This document shows, in pieces, positions 19,467-28,357 of a stretch of DNA of 64,000 nt (position 1 is the stretch's first letter; each line of letters opens with the position of its first letter). Made by a program: the position numbers and the translations under genes. Origin of the DNA: Muriicola soli (GTDB lineage Bacteria; Bacteroidota; Bacteroidia; Flavobacteriales; Flavobacteriaceae); assembly GCF_004139715.1 (NCBI RefSeq), contig NZ_CP035544.1, positions 62,001 through 126,000 on the forward strand, written 5' to 3'. The notes beneath the pieces were generated by a model that was given only the letters and a program-made list of their open reading frames with translations, searched no databases and was not told the DNA's origin.

Positions 19467-19895
19467 ATGGTAGACATAACACATAAGAAAAGTACCCTTC
19501 GTACGGCTGTAGCTGAAGCAGTAGTTGAAGTGAGCTCCCGGGAAACCATCCAGGCCATCAGGGAGAAAAGAGTACCCAAGGGCGATGTCTTTGCGATGAG
19601 TAAGGCAGCCGGCCTATTGGGCGTTAAAAAAACAGCCGATCTATTGCCTGATTGTCATCCCCTGCCCATAGAATTCACAGACATCAGATACGAAATTGAA
19701 GACCTCCGGATCAGGATCAGGATTACCGTTAAAACCCATTATAAAACAGGGGTAGAGGTGGAGGCCATGCATGGGGCAAGCATTGTGGCCCTTAATCTTT
19801 ACGACATGCTCAAGCCCATAGACAAGGGTGTGGAAATTGGAAGAATCCGCCTGATAAAAAAGTCAGGAGGAAAATCAGATATTGACAAAAGTTAG
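19467..19895 (+). CDS. moaC: Cyclic pyranopterin monophosphate synthase MoaC
   Basis: 142 residues. Opens MVDITHKKSTLRTAVAEA, as in MoaC, then VPKGDVFAMSKAAGLLGVKKTADLLPDCHPLP (a hallmark, given here as one stretch of motifs around KGDV, AKxTADLLPxCHPL) and the catalytic region KTGVEVEAMHGAS ... YDMLKPIDKG. MoaC converts the MoaA product to cPMP. In most MoaC the catalytic stretch reads KTGVEMEALTAV and YDMCK; here Met/Leu substitutions are present, but the His and Lys positions are kept. It directly follows moaE, and the two are co-transcribed. Confidence 0.92.
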   Translation: MVDITHKKSTLRTAVAEAVVEVSSRETIQAIREKRVPKGDVFAMSKAAGLLGVKKTADLLPDCHPLPIEFTDIRYEIEDLRIRIRITVKTHYKTGVEVEAMHGASIVALNLYDMLKPIDKGVEIGRIRLIKKSGGKSDIDKS

Positions 19896-19903
19896 AATTT
19901 CAA

Positions 19904-20614
19904 TTACCTGATGGCCCAGATCTCGTACATGGGCTCTCCGCGACTATTGTTCCCGGTATGATGCCAGTCGTCCCCCTTGCGTTCGTAATTAAAATTCAGA
20001 GAAGCACCTACCCTGCTATTATCACGGGAGAAATAGGCGATGTTTTCAGTATAGATCCCATCTTCAGAAGTAAATGAGCCACCCCCGGTACCTGAAAAAC
20101 GCATAGTCTCGGTATGGTAAGCGATCCACTGGAAATGCCCGTCCATAAGGAATTTTAAGGTCTTCCTCGCATTGGATTCCCCTCTTCTTTCCTGCCCGGT
20201 ATCAGGCCCCCTTGTGGCAAATAGCCAGGCGCCATCCAGGTCTTGATCTTTACGATCCACCGGGAGCAGACTTACGGGTTTACCTTCATTCAGGATGAGC
20301 ATATCGCCCTTCATGGTATACGAAAATGCGATCTCCTTTATGCCATCCTCTTCAAAAGCTGAATTAAATTCGAGTTGCACCTTTAAGGAATCTCCGTCAA
20401 CAGTATAAAATCCCCCACGGCTGCGGATGAAATCCGGAGCAGTAGAATATTCCGTATAGATGAAATAGTTGTCATTCATTTTGACCTCGTGGATCAGGTC
20501 CGGGTTTTCTGCGTCACTTCCTTTGTAAACCCCAGAGCTTGGTTGCGCCAGGAGAACAGTAGAAAATAAGGCGAGAATGATGAGAAATACATATGAATTT
20601 ACTGGATACCTCAT
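19904..20614 (-). CDS. Secreted protein of unknown function
   Basis: 236 residues with a signal peptide (FLIILALFSTVLLAQ). The mature part opens SSGVYKGSDAENPDLIHEVKMNDNYF and is rich in beta strands resembling a repeated lipocalin/META-like pattern: a first half ending LPVDRKDQDLDGAWLFAT, and a second with GHFQWIAYHTETMRFSGTGGG, then YEIWAIR at the end. Similar proteins are common in marine flavobacteria, without known function. It is convergent with moaC, with only 8 bp between the stops, and ~250 bp of AT-rich intergenic DNA separates its start from the polyamine operon. Confidence 0.65.
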   Translation of the reverse strand: MRYPVNSYVFLIILALFSTVLLAQPSSGVYKGSDAENPDLIHEVKMNDNYFIYTEYSTAPDFIRSRGGFYTVDGDSLKVQLEFNSAFEEDGIKEIAFSYTMKGDMLILNEGKPVSLLPVDRKDQDLDGAWLFATRGPDTGQERRGESNARKTLKFLMDGHFQWIAYHTETMRFSGTGGGSFTSEDGIYTENIAYFSRDNSRVGASLNFNYERKGDDWHHTGNNSRGEPMYEIWAIR

Positions 20615-20862
20615 GACGTTTCAATTTACTTCCTAAGATACAAAGTGATGAGAAATTATTCTTTTTTATTTTCCTATTTAGGGGTATTTTTCAACTGTGA
20701 AATTTAATTCTATGTTAGCCTTTAGAAATTTGTCTTAAAAAGACCGAGTTTTATTTATTTTTGATTTCATTTACACCGATAATTAAGCAACAGAGCAGAA
20801 GCGAATCAATATCAACAAAGAAGTATCTGAACACTAAATTCTGATAATCCCACATATACTTA

Positions 20863-22260
20863 ATGAACATTAAATATATTGATCTCATCGATCAAAGCTA
20901 TTATTTTCCTCAGGAGGAGTTTACCCTTGACGAGGATAACTTACTTTTTCATGGGATCCCCCTGAAATCTCTTGTAGAAGAATACGGCAGTCCGTTAAAA
21001 TTTACTTATCTCCCTAAAATATCCCGGAACATCAACAGGGCAAAGGAGTGGTTTGCAAAAGCTATAGAAAGACATAATTACAAGGGGAAATACATCTATT
21101 GCTATTGCACTAAAAGCTCCCATTTTGAATATGTGCTGGATGAAGCTCTTAAAAATGACATTCATATTGAAACTTCTTCTGCCTTTGATATTAACATTGT
21201 AGAACAGCTTAAAAAAGAGGGTAAGATCAAGGACACGACTTACGTGCTCTGCAATGGTTTTAAAAGGGACAGGTACATACAGAATATAGCCGACCTTATC
21301 AATGAGGGACATCAGAACTGTATTCCAATCATCGATAATTATGAAGAGATCGATCTGCTCACTGAGGCAATAAACGATCCCTTCAGTTTGGGGATCAGGA
21401 TCGCTTCTGAGGAAGAACCTAAATTTGAATTCTATACCTCAAGGTTGGGAATAGGGTATAGGAATATAGTTCCGTTTTATGAAAACCAGATTCGGGATAA
21501 TGAGAAAGTGGAACTCAAAATGCTTCATTTTTTCATTAATACCGGGATCAGGGACAATGCCTATTACTGGAATGAATTGACCAAGTGTTTAAAGGTATAT
21601 GTACGATTAAAGAAAATATGCCCTTCTCTGGACAGCCTCAATATTGGAGGAGGTTTCCCAACGAAGAATTCCCTGGCGTTTGAATACGACTACGAGTATA
21701 TGGTTGATGAAATCATCAACCAGATAAACATTGCTTGTAAGGAAGCAGACGTGCCTGTGCCCAATGTCTTTACCGAGTTTGGCAGTTTTACGGTTGGGGA
21801 AAGCGGGGGAGCGATCTACGAAGTCCTTTATCAAAAACAACAGAACGACCGGGAGAAATGGAACATGATTGATTCCAGCTTTATCACCACCTTACCGGAT
21901 TCCTGGGCCATAAACAAGCGCTTTATTATGTTGCCGGTAAACCGCTGGCACGATCAATACGAACGGGTTTTACTAGGCGGACTCACCTGTGACAGTGATG
22001 ATTACTACAACAGTATTCAGGATATGAATGCCATTTACCTCCCCAAGTACAAAAAGACCAGCCACTTTATATCGGATTTTTTAATACCGGAGCCTATCAG
22101 GAATCCATAGGAGGTTTTGGAGGGCTGCAACATTGCCTGATTCCCACCCCGAAGCATGTGCTTATCGACAGGGATAAAGATGGGAAGCTGGTGACAAAAC
22201 TATTTAGCAAACAACAAAAAGCATCGGAAATGCTTAAAATTTTAGGATATGAGAACATCT
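20863..22260 (+). CDS. speA: Arginine decarboxylase (fold III, PLP), frame interrupted near the 3' end
   Basis: Converts arginine to agmatine. It is the first gene of a polyamine operon. PLP Lys in YCYCTKSSHF (~residue 86); phosphate-binding loop LNIGGGFPTK; EFGSFTVGESG, which aligns with the usual EPGR region; active-site Cys in GLTCDSDDYY. The uninterrupted frame ends at 22110 after SHFIS. Shifting by one base near 22072-22075 restores GFFNTGAYQESIGGFGGLQHC, the conserved C-terminus containing the PLP-contacting Tyr, to a stop at 22258-22260. That gives ~465 residues, as expected. The restored stop overlaps the agmatinase ATG at 22249, a typical operon overlap. The flavobacterial form is biosynthetic and cytoplasmic. 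Confidence 0.88.
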
Positions 22261-23193
22261 AAAAATTACGCGGGTATTAACGACGAATACGCACAGTTAG
22301 AAAAATCGAAAGTTGTATTGATCCCCGTGCCATATGATGGAACCAGTACCTGGGGAAAAGGTGCAGATAAAGGTCCGGAGGCTTTTCTCGAAGCCTCTGA
22401 GAATATGGAATTATACGATATCGAAACAGATACAGAGGTCTACAAGCAGGGCATTCACCTCACAGATCCTCTAACGGAATTCTCCAGCCCAGAGGCTATG
22501 GTAAAGAAGGTACACAAAACGACCAAGGAGTATATCAAAAGGAATAAATTCGTTACCCTGGTTGGGGGAGAGCATTCCATCTCCATCGGATCTATCCGGG
22601 CCTTCAATGAATGCTTTGACGACCTTACCGTGCTCCATATAGATGCTCATGCAGATTTACGGGAATCATACGAGGGTACGCCATACAATCACGCCTGCGC
22701 AGTATATGAAGCCAGTCAGAATACCAACCTGGTACAGGTAGGGATCAGAAGTATGGATAGCATTGAAACAACTATCATGGACGTAGAAAAGACATTTTTT
22801 GCACATGAAATGGTCGATGACGATTACTGGATAGACAAGGTCGTAGAATTGTTAGGTGAAAATGTATTTATCACATTTGATCTCGATGCATTGGATCCCT
22901 CTATAATGCCTTCAACAGGAACCCCTGAGCCGGGCGGACTGCTATGGTATGAAACTCTCGATCTTCTGAAACAGGTATTTGAGGAAAAGAACGTAGTGGG
23001 CTTTGACATAGTGGAATTGTGTCCTAACAGTCAGGACAAATCCTCAGACTTCCTGGCGGCAAAGCTGTACTATAAAATGCTCAGCTTTAAATTTAAGGAC
23101 GAAGCCGTGGACGATGAATATGACAATACATACGATGTAAACACAGGAAGTGGAAATTCTTCACTTCCAAAATTCAATGATGAAGATGAGTAA
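22249..23193 (+). CDS. speB: Agmatinase (ureohydrolase family)
   Basis: 314 residues. Has all three Mn-binding signatures of the arginase/agmatinase family: GGEHSIS, HIDAHADLRESYEG and FDLDALDPSIMPSTGTPEPGG. It hydrolyses agmatine to putrescine plus urea. The position directly after arginine decarboxylase, with overlapping ends, supports agmatinase over arginase or formimidoglutamase. The C-terminus is extended by a Asp/Asn-rich tail (VDDEYDNTYDVNTGSGNSS). It overlaps the next gene by a few codons. Confidence 0.93.
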   Translation: MRTSKNYAGINDEYAQLEKSKVVLIPVPYDGTSTWGKGADKGPEAFLEASENMELYDIETDTEVYKQGIHLTDPLTEFSSPEAMVKKVHKTTKEYIKRNKFVTLVGGEHSISIGSIRAFNECFDDLTVLHIDAHADLRESYEGTPYNHACAVYEASQNTNLVQVGIRSMDSIETTIMDVEKTFFAHEMVDDDYWIDKVVELLGENVFITFDLDALDPSIMPSTGTPEPGGLLWYETLDLLKQVFEEKNVVGFDIVELCPNSQDKSSDFLAAKLYYKMLSFKFKDEAVDDEYDNTYDVNTGSGNSSLPKFNDEDE

Positions 23194-24157
23194 AGGACCG
23201 ATTTCAGATTTTATTTCAAAATACTACCTGCACTTTAATGCCGCAGCAGTTGTTGATGCTGCAAAAGCATATGAGGAGCAGTTAGATGGCGGAGCAAAAA
23301 TGCTGGTTTCCCTTGCCGGAGCCATGAGTACGGCAGAATTGGGAAAGATCTTTGCCGAGATGATACGGAATAACAAGGTACATATCATCTCCTGCACAGG
23401 GGCAAACCTGGAAGAGGACATCATGAATCTTGTGGCTCATTCTCATTACAAAAGAGTTCCCAATTACAGGGATTTAACTCCTCAGCAGGAATGGGATCTT
23501 TTGGAGAAAGGCCTTAACAGGGTAACCGATACTTGTATTCCTGAGGAAGAAGCCTTTCGCAGGTTACAAGAACACATCCATAAATTGTGGAAAGAGGCCG
23601 AAAAAGAAGGAAAGCGGTATTTGCCACACGAATACATGTATCAGATGCTCCTTTCTGGCGTACTTGAAGAGTATTATGAAATCGACTTAAAAGACTCCTG
23701 GATGTATGCGGCGGCAGAGAAAAACCTGCCTATCGTTTGTCCCGGATGGGAAGACAGTACCATGGGAAATATCTTTGCTTCTTATGTGCTCAAAGGAGAA
23801 CTGAAAGCTTCAACGGTAAAGTCGGGTATTGAATATATGACCTTTCTGGCCGACTGGTATACCGAGAATTCTGCCAAAGGAATCGGATTTTTTCAGATCG
23901 GTGGAGGTATAGCTGGGGACTTTCCGATCTGTGTGGTTCCCATGTTGTATCAGGATATGGAGCGTACAGATACTCCCTTTTGGAGCTACTTCTGTCAGAT
24001 CAGTGACAGCACTACAAGCTACGGAAGTTATTCCGGGGCTGTTCCCAATGAAAAAATCACCTGGGGGAAACTGGGCATAGATACGCCCAAATTTATAATT
24101 GAGAGTGACGCAACTATTGTTGCACCGCTTATTTTTGCTTATCTTTTAGACATGTAA
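23186..24157 (+). CDS. Deoxyhypusine-synthase-like enzyme, probable homospermidine synthase or related
   Basis: About 323 residues from the ATG at 23186 (MSKGPISDF). Two in-frame ATGs lie just upstream at 23177 and 23180, and a longer start at 23150 is unlikely because it adds non-conserved residues. NAD-binding motifs VSLAGAMSTAELG and SCTGANLEEDI, plus GIGFFQIGGGIAGDFPI, are those of deoxyhypusine synthase. The catalytic Lys is kept in ITWGKLG (cf. the WGK motif of eukaryotic DHS). Bacteria lack eIF5A, so the usual substrate is absent. With speA and speB upstream, use of putrescine as acceptor to give homospermidine, or another aminobutyl transfer, is the best guess. The stop is 2 bp before the next gene. 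Confidence 0.88.
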   Translation: MSKGPISDFISKYYLHFNAAAVVDAAKAYEEQLDGGAKMLVSLAGAMSTAELGKIFAEMIRNNKVHIISCTGANLEEDIMNLVAHSHYKRVPNYRDLTPQQEWDLLEKGLNRVTDTCIPEEEAFRRLQEHIHKLWKEAEKEGKRYLPHEYMYQMLLSGVLEEYYEIDLKDSWMYAAAEKNLPIVCPGWEDSTMGNIFASYVLKGELKASTVKSGIEYMTFLADWYTENSAKGIGFFQIGGGIAGDFPICVVPMLYQDMERTDTPFWSYFCQISDSTTSYGSYSGAVPNEKITWGKLGIDTPKFIIESDATIVAPLIFAYLLDM

Positions 24158-24159
24158 TT

Positions 24160-24468
24160 ATGGATAATTTAAAAAGAGTCATAGTAGATTTCAAAAAGCT
24201 TACTCCGGAGGTTCTAAAGCTATTGGTGGAGAGATACCCGGATGGTTATGACGATGCACATATCATCTCGTTTAGGAATGCCAGCGGTGAGCGGATAGAA
24301 GCTGTTGAGGTAACTACTGAAGACACTAAATACCTGGTAAAGATCAGCGCAAAACTGGAGGTCACCATGGCGAATTACGATGAGGATGATTACGAGGATT
24401 TTGACGATGATGATCCGGAAGCAATACCAGATATTAAACTAGAGGATGATGACGATCCGGAAGAATAA
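24160..24468 (+). CDS. Small acidic protein of the polyamine operon
   Basis: 102 residues. An N-terminal globular half (VIVDFKKLTPEVLKLLVERYPDGY ... given here in parts: VIVDFKKL, LLVERYPDGYDD, EAVEVTTEDTKYLVKIS) is followed by a strongly acidic tail with runs of D and E (YDEDDYEDFDDDD). No known catalytic motif. It starts 2 bp after the deoxyhypusine-synthase-like gene, so it is translated from the same transcript. The acidic tail could bind polyamines or a basic partner, but that is speculation. I do not recognise a named family. Confidence 0.75.
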   Translation: MDNLKRVIVDFKKLTPEVLKLLVERYPDGYDDAHIISFRNASGERIEAVEVTTEDTKYLVKISAKLEVTMANYDEDDYEDFDDDDPEAIPDIKLEDDDDPEE

Positions 24469-24495
24469 TAGTCTTTAGCTAAATAGGACAGATAT

Positions 24496-24912
24496 ATGAA
24501 ACACAGCGCTTTTCACCTCGCCTTGCCTTGTTACAGCGTTACCAAAACTAAAAAATTCTATACCGAAGTACTCGGTGCCGATTTAGGTCGCCATTCCACG
24601 CAATGGGCAGACATTAACCTCTATGGCAACCAGATCACATTTACAAAGTCCGGGGAATTTACATTCAACTACAAGTCCTATAAATTTGGAGACAATATCC
24701 TTCCGTCATTTCATTTCGGTGTTATCCTCAATGAGAAAAGCTGGAATGAAGTTTATGGTAAACTTTCGGAGATTGGGGATAAAAACATTGAGCCCGTTAC
24801 TTTCCTGGTGAGCAAAAAGGGAGAGCATACCTCTTTCTTTGTCGAAGACCCTAATGGTTATGTAGTGGAGTTTAAGTGTTTTAAGGAATCCACTGAAGTT
24901 TTCGCTTCTTGA
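24496..24912 (+). CDS. VOC-superfamily (glyoxalase/dioxygenase-like) protein
   Basis: 138 residues with the beta-alpha-beta-beta-beta pattern twice. The first half starts AFHLALPCYSVTKTKKFYTEVLG with a metal-ligand His; the second has PSFHFGVIL and FFVEDPNGYVVEFKCF with the terminal Glu ligand. The metal site (His, His, Glu) looks intact. Substrate unknown. Close homologues are small VOC proteins near primary metabolism genes. It lies 27 bp after the acidic protein gene and may be co-transcribed with the polyamine operon. Confidence 0.85.
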   Translation: MKHSAFHLALPCYSVTKTKKFYTEVLGADLGRHSTQWADINLYGNQITFTKSGEFTFNYKSYKFGDNILPSFHFGVILNEKSWNEVYGKLSEIGDKNIEPVTFLVSKKGEHTSFFVEDPNGYVVEFKCFKESTEVFAS

Positions 24913-24979
24913 GGCGAGCGAATTTCGTAGATGCCCTTCAGGTTTAAATCAGATTAATCAGAAATAGAAATCAATACCC

Positions 24980-26344
24980 ATGTTAAAAATCATAGGCAGT
25001 GAAGAATGGTGTGCCTTCAAAGAACTTGGAATTCCTGCCATTAAAGCCCGAGTAGATTCAGGCGCAAAAACCTCTTCTATTCAAGCTACACACATTTCAG
25101 TTTTCCAGAAGAAAAAGGAAGACTGGGTCAAGTTTGAGGTCAACCCCATACAGGACAACAGAAGCATAACCTTGGAGTGTGAAGGAAGACTTGTAGATCG
25201 CCGCGTCATTAAAAGTTCCAGTGGAATTTCTGAAGAAAGATATGTGATCAGTACTCCTGTGACATTGGGGGATGACACCTTCGATATTGAACTTACCCTG
25301 GCTAACAGGGATACCATGGAATTCAGGATGTTATTGGGCAGGGAAGCTTTAAATGGTCGATTTATGGTAAATCCGGCCAAATCTTATATCCTGAAAACCC
25401 TGACGGAAGACAATCTGTCTGCTTCTTATGCGCCTTACCTGAAGGAGAAAACAGGCCTAAAAATAGCATTGCTGGCTAGTAATCCCGACTTGTACAGTAA
25501 TAAACGCCTGGTGGAAGCGGCGGAAGCCCGTGGACATGAAATTGTTTTTCTCAATGTGGAACTCGCTTATATGAAACTCGATGCCCGTTCGCCTGAGATC
25601 CGATACAGGGGAGGAAACATCCTGAAGGAATTCGATGCGGTGATCCCGAGGATCAAACCTTCGGTAACCTTCTACGGTTGTGCTCTTATCAGGCAATTCG
25701 ACTATTTGGGTGTCTACTGTCAAAACTCTGCCGAAGCGATAAGTCAATCAAGGGATAAATTATTCGCCTCTCAATTATTTGCTAAAAACGACCTTCATAT
25801 TCCTATTACGGGTTTTGCCAAATCACCCATGGATACCAAAGACCTGATCAAGATGGTAAACGGGGCACCATTGATCATTAAGCTCCTGGAAAGCACACAG
25901 GGAAAAGGTGTGGTTCTGGCCGAGACCAGCAAAGCTGCAGAAAGTGTAATCAACGCATTTAAAAGTGTTCAAACCAATATTCTGGTTCAGGAATTTATAA
26001 AAGAAGCCAACGGACAGGACATCAGGTGTTTTGTCGTCAATGGAAAAGTGGTCGCTTCTATGCAACGGCAGGCGGAAAAGGGAGAATTCAGAGCCAACAT
26101 TCACCAGGGTGGCAGGGCATCGAGGATCAAAATCACTGCAGAGGAGCGCAAATTAGCCGTAAAGGCCTCGAAGATCCTGAATCTTTCCGTCGCAGGGGTT
26201 GATATTATCAGGTCTAATAAAGGACCGCTTTTGCTCGAAGTAAATTCATCCCCTGGTCTTGAAGGTATTGAGAATGCCACCGGAAAGGACATAGCCAACG
26301 CTATGATCGTGGGCATTGAAAAGAAACTCAAATTCCAGAATTAA
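24980..26344 (+). CDS. Fusion of RimK-associated protease-like domain and RimK-type ATP-grasp ligase
   Basis: 454 residues. Residues 1-~145 are the retropepsin-like RimK-associated domain (Zn_protease/RLAN type) with the active-site-like motif [13 protein letters not shown] and the late GREAL loop. Residues ~155-454 are an ATP-grasp ligase of the RimK family, with a pre-ATP-grasp Rossmann part ([21 protein letters not shown]), the Gly-rich loop TQGKGVVLA, and metal/substrate motifs VAGVDIIRS and [14 protein letters not shown]. RimK proteins add glutamate to ribosomal protein S6 or make glutamyl peptides. The two domains are separate neighbouring genes in many bacteria and fused here. It ends on the same bases as the convergent epimerase gene. 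Confidence 0.9.
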   Translation: MLKIIGSEEWCAFKELGIPAIKARVDSGAKTSSIQATHISVFQKKKEDWVKFEVNPIQDNRSITLECEGRLVDRRVIKSSSGISEERYVISTPVTLGDDTFDIELTLANRDTMEFRMLLGREALNGRFMVNPAKSYILKTLTEDNLSASYAPYLKEKTGLKIALLASNPDLYSNKRLVEAAEARGHEIVFLNVELAYMKLDARSPEIRYRGGNILKEFDAVIPRIKPSVTFYGCALIRQFDYLGVYCQNSAEAISQSRDKLFASQLFAKNDLHIPITGFAKSPMDTKDLIKMVNGAPLIIKLLESTQGKGVVLAETSKAAESVINAFKSVQTNILVQEFIKEANGQDIRCFVVNGKVVASMQRQAEKGEFRANIHQGGRASRIKITAEERKLAVKASKILNLSVAGVDIIRSNKGPLLLEVNSSPGLEGIENATGKDIANAMIVGIEKKLKFQN

Positions 26345-27320
26345 TTATTCAGTGTTTTAAGTTGACGAAGCATTTCGTCGGTGGTGCGTTCCAGGTCGAA
26401 CTCGGCCTGCCAACCCCAATCGTTGCCTGCCTGAGAATCGTCTATGCTGCTGGGCCATGAATCAGCGATAGCCTGTCTGAAATCAGGTTCATAGGAGATG
26501 CTGAATTTGGGTAGCTTTTTTTAATGCTCCTGGCAACTTCTGCAGGGGTAAAACTCATCGCGCCTAGATTGTAAGAGGAACGGATGCTGAGCTGATCTCC
26601 TTCGCTCTCCATAAGCTCAATCGCGGCCCTGATGGCATCATCCATAAACATCATGGGCAATGCTGTATCTTCTTTTAAAAAACAATTATACGATCCTTCC
26701 TCTAAAGCCTTCAAGTAGATCTCCACGGCATAATCCGTGGTGCCTCCTCCGGGTTGTGTCTTCCAGCTGATTAGCCCGGGATAGCGCACACTGCGAACGT
26801 CTACATCGTATTTTGCATTGTAGTAGGAACACCAGCGTTCTCCGGTCTGTTTGCTGATACCATAGACCGTACTGGGTTCCATCAGGGTGTGCTGAGGGGT
26901 ATTGTTTTTAGGAGTGTTCTTTCCAAAGACCGCAATACTGGAAGGCCAGAAAATCTTATCGATCTTTTTTTCTTTGGCGAGGTTAAGGACATTGAAAAGC
27001 GAATTCATATTGAGGTTCCACGCACGTTCCGGGAATTTTTCTGCCGTGGCACTCAGCATAGCAGCCATTAGGTAAACTTCTTCAACTTCATAATGCATTA
27101 CAATTTCTTCAACGGCATCATAACTGGTGGCGTCCAGAATTTCGAATGGTCCTGTATTCATAAGATTATCCGAGCCTTCCCGGATATCACTCGCAATGAC
27201 ATTTTCATTTCCATATTTCTTGCGCAAAGCGAAGGTAAGTTCTGTTCCGATCTGGCCACAGGCCCCTAAAATGAGTATAGATTTTTGCAAGGAATTATGA
27301 ATTAATGGAGTTCCTTTCAA
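26341..27320 (-). CDS. NAD-dependent epimerase / L-threonine 3-dehydrogenase-like SDR, frame interrupted
   Basis: N-terminal Rossmann motif [21 protein letters not shown], then catalytic YxxxK in [13 protein letters not shown] and WPSSIAVFG, which is the extended SDR type that oxidises L-threonine to 2-amino-3-ketobutyrate in Bacteroidota. The intact frame ends at 26442 after [12 protein letters not shown]. Lengthening the T7 run (A7 on the coding strand) at 26516-26522 by one base restores [19 protein letters not shown], then [12 protein letters not shown], to a stop at 26341-26343, giving ~326 residues as expected. The restored stop overlaps the stop of the convergent RimK fusion. The start at 27320 ([10 protein letters not shown]) could be slightly long. 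Confidence 0.85.
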
Positions 27321-27354
27321 AGATAGCTTTTATTAAAATTTGTACATTCGTTCT

Positions 27355-27849
27355 ATGAGAAAAATAATGTCGATCCTTTCTTTGTTCTTGGTTATTCAGG
27401 CCTGTCAGGAGTCCGGGAAAGCGGAAGAATCTGCGAAGGAAGAAATTCAATTTTTTTCACTGGATTCCATGCCCAAAAGGACAGCTCTAAACTCAAAGGC
27501 TGCAATAATCGTTAGAGATTGGATTGAGTTTAAAGAGCTTGAAACCGGATTTGACGCTTTGTCCACGGTTGATAATGAGGAGGATCTTATCCTTGTACTC
27601 GAAGACCTGGTAGAGAAGCAAAAGCGACTGGAAGAAGGCCTTTATCCTCCGGAATTCGATGTCCCTCAGGTAAAAAGCAGGCAGAAGGTTTTGAAAACCT
27701 TTATTTTTAAAACCCGGGCCGCAGCTCAATACCGTATTGATGCTACCGCTCCCGCCATTGAAATGCACAATGCGTACAACGCGCTGAGGGCTCAACTCAA
27801 TGTAATTGTCAACAATACCTTAGACACTGAACTGATCATAGATGAATAA
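27355..27849 (+). CDS. Putative lipoprotein of unknown function
   Basis: About 164 residues from the ATG at 27355 (MRKIMSILSLFLVIQAC). The in-frame ATG 15 bp upstream is less likely because the lipoprotein signal reads better from here. Lipobox VIQAC. The mature part is mostly helical (VDNEEDLILVLEDLVEKQKRLEEGLYPP; KSRQKVLKTFIFKTRAAAQYR) with a late helix AIEMHNAYNALRAQLN. Unknown family. Its stop overlaps the start of the next gene by 8 bp, so they form an operon with the SnoaL-like protein and trehalase. Confidence 0.7.
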   Translation: MRKIMSILSLFLVIQACQESGKAEESAKEEIQFFSLDSMPKRTALNSKAAIIVRDWIEFKELETGFDALSTVDNEEDLILVLEDLVEKQKRLEEGLYPPEFDVPQVKSRQKVLKTFIFKTRAAAQYRIDATAPAIEMHNAYNALRAQLNVIVNNTLDTELIIDE

Positions 27850-28339
27850 ATACTTATTTCTGCTCCTCAGCCTTTTTATAATCGATTCCTCACTAGGCCA
27901 GACAACGGACACGCAAAAGATAAATACAATCCTGGATAATTGGCATAAAGCCGCGGCGGAAGCTGATTTTGACAGTTATTTTGAATTGATGTCCAAAGAG
28001 GCGGTATTCATTGGCACAGATGCAGCAGAGGTGTGGAATAAATCTGAATTTATGTCCTTTTCCAAGCCTTATTTTGACCAGGGTAAGGCCTGGGATTTTA
28101 GTTCTGTAAACCGAAATATCTACATTGGTCCCAAAGGAGACATCGCGTGGTTTGATGAGTTGCTCGACACCTGGATGCAACTTTGCAGAGGCTCCGGTGT
28201 TCTTAAAAAAGAGAACGGGCAATGGAAAATAGCTCATTACGTCCTTTCCCTGACCATTCCGAATGATGAGATTGAAGCTGTTATCGATGTGAAAAGAGAA
28301 ATTGACAGTACATATATTAAAAGCCTGGTCAGACAATAA
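27842..28339 (+). CDS. Secreted SnoaL-like (NTF2-fold, DUF4440) protein
   Basis: 165 residues with a signal peptide (YLFLLLSLFIIDSSLG). The mature part follows the NTF2/DUF4440 pattern: helix INTILDNWHKAAAEADFDSYFELMSKEAVFIGTD, then strands IYIGPKGDIAWFDELLDTW and LKKENGQWKIAHYVLSLTIPND. Members of this fold bind small molecules or act as isomerases; no catalytic pair is assigned. Typical flavobacterial secreted form. It is translationally coupled to the lipoprotein gene before it, and 18 bp separate it from trehalase. Confidence 0.82.
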   Translation: MNKYLFLLLSLFIIDSSLGQTTDTQKINTILDNWHKAAAEADFDSYFELMSKEAVFIGTDAAEVWNKSEFMSFSKPYFDQGKAWDFSSVNRNIYIGPKGDIAWFDELLDTWMQLCRGSGVLKKENGQWKIAHYVLSLTIPNDEIEAVIDVKREIDSTYIKSLVRQ

Positions 28340-28357
28340 TTCTGAAATTCAACAAAC

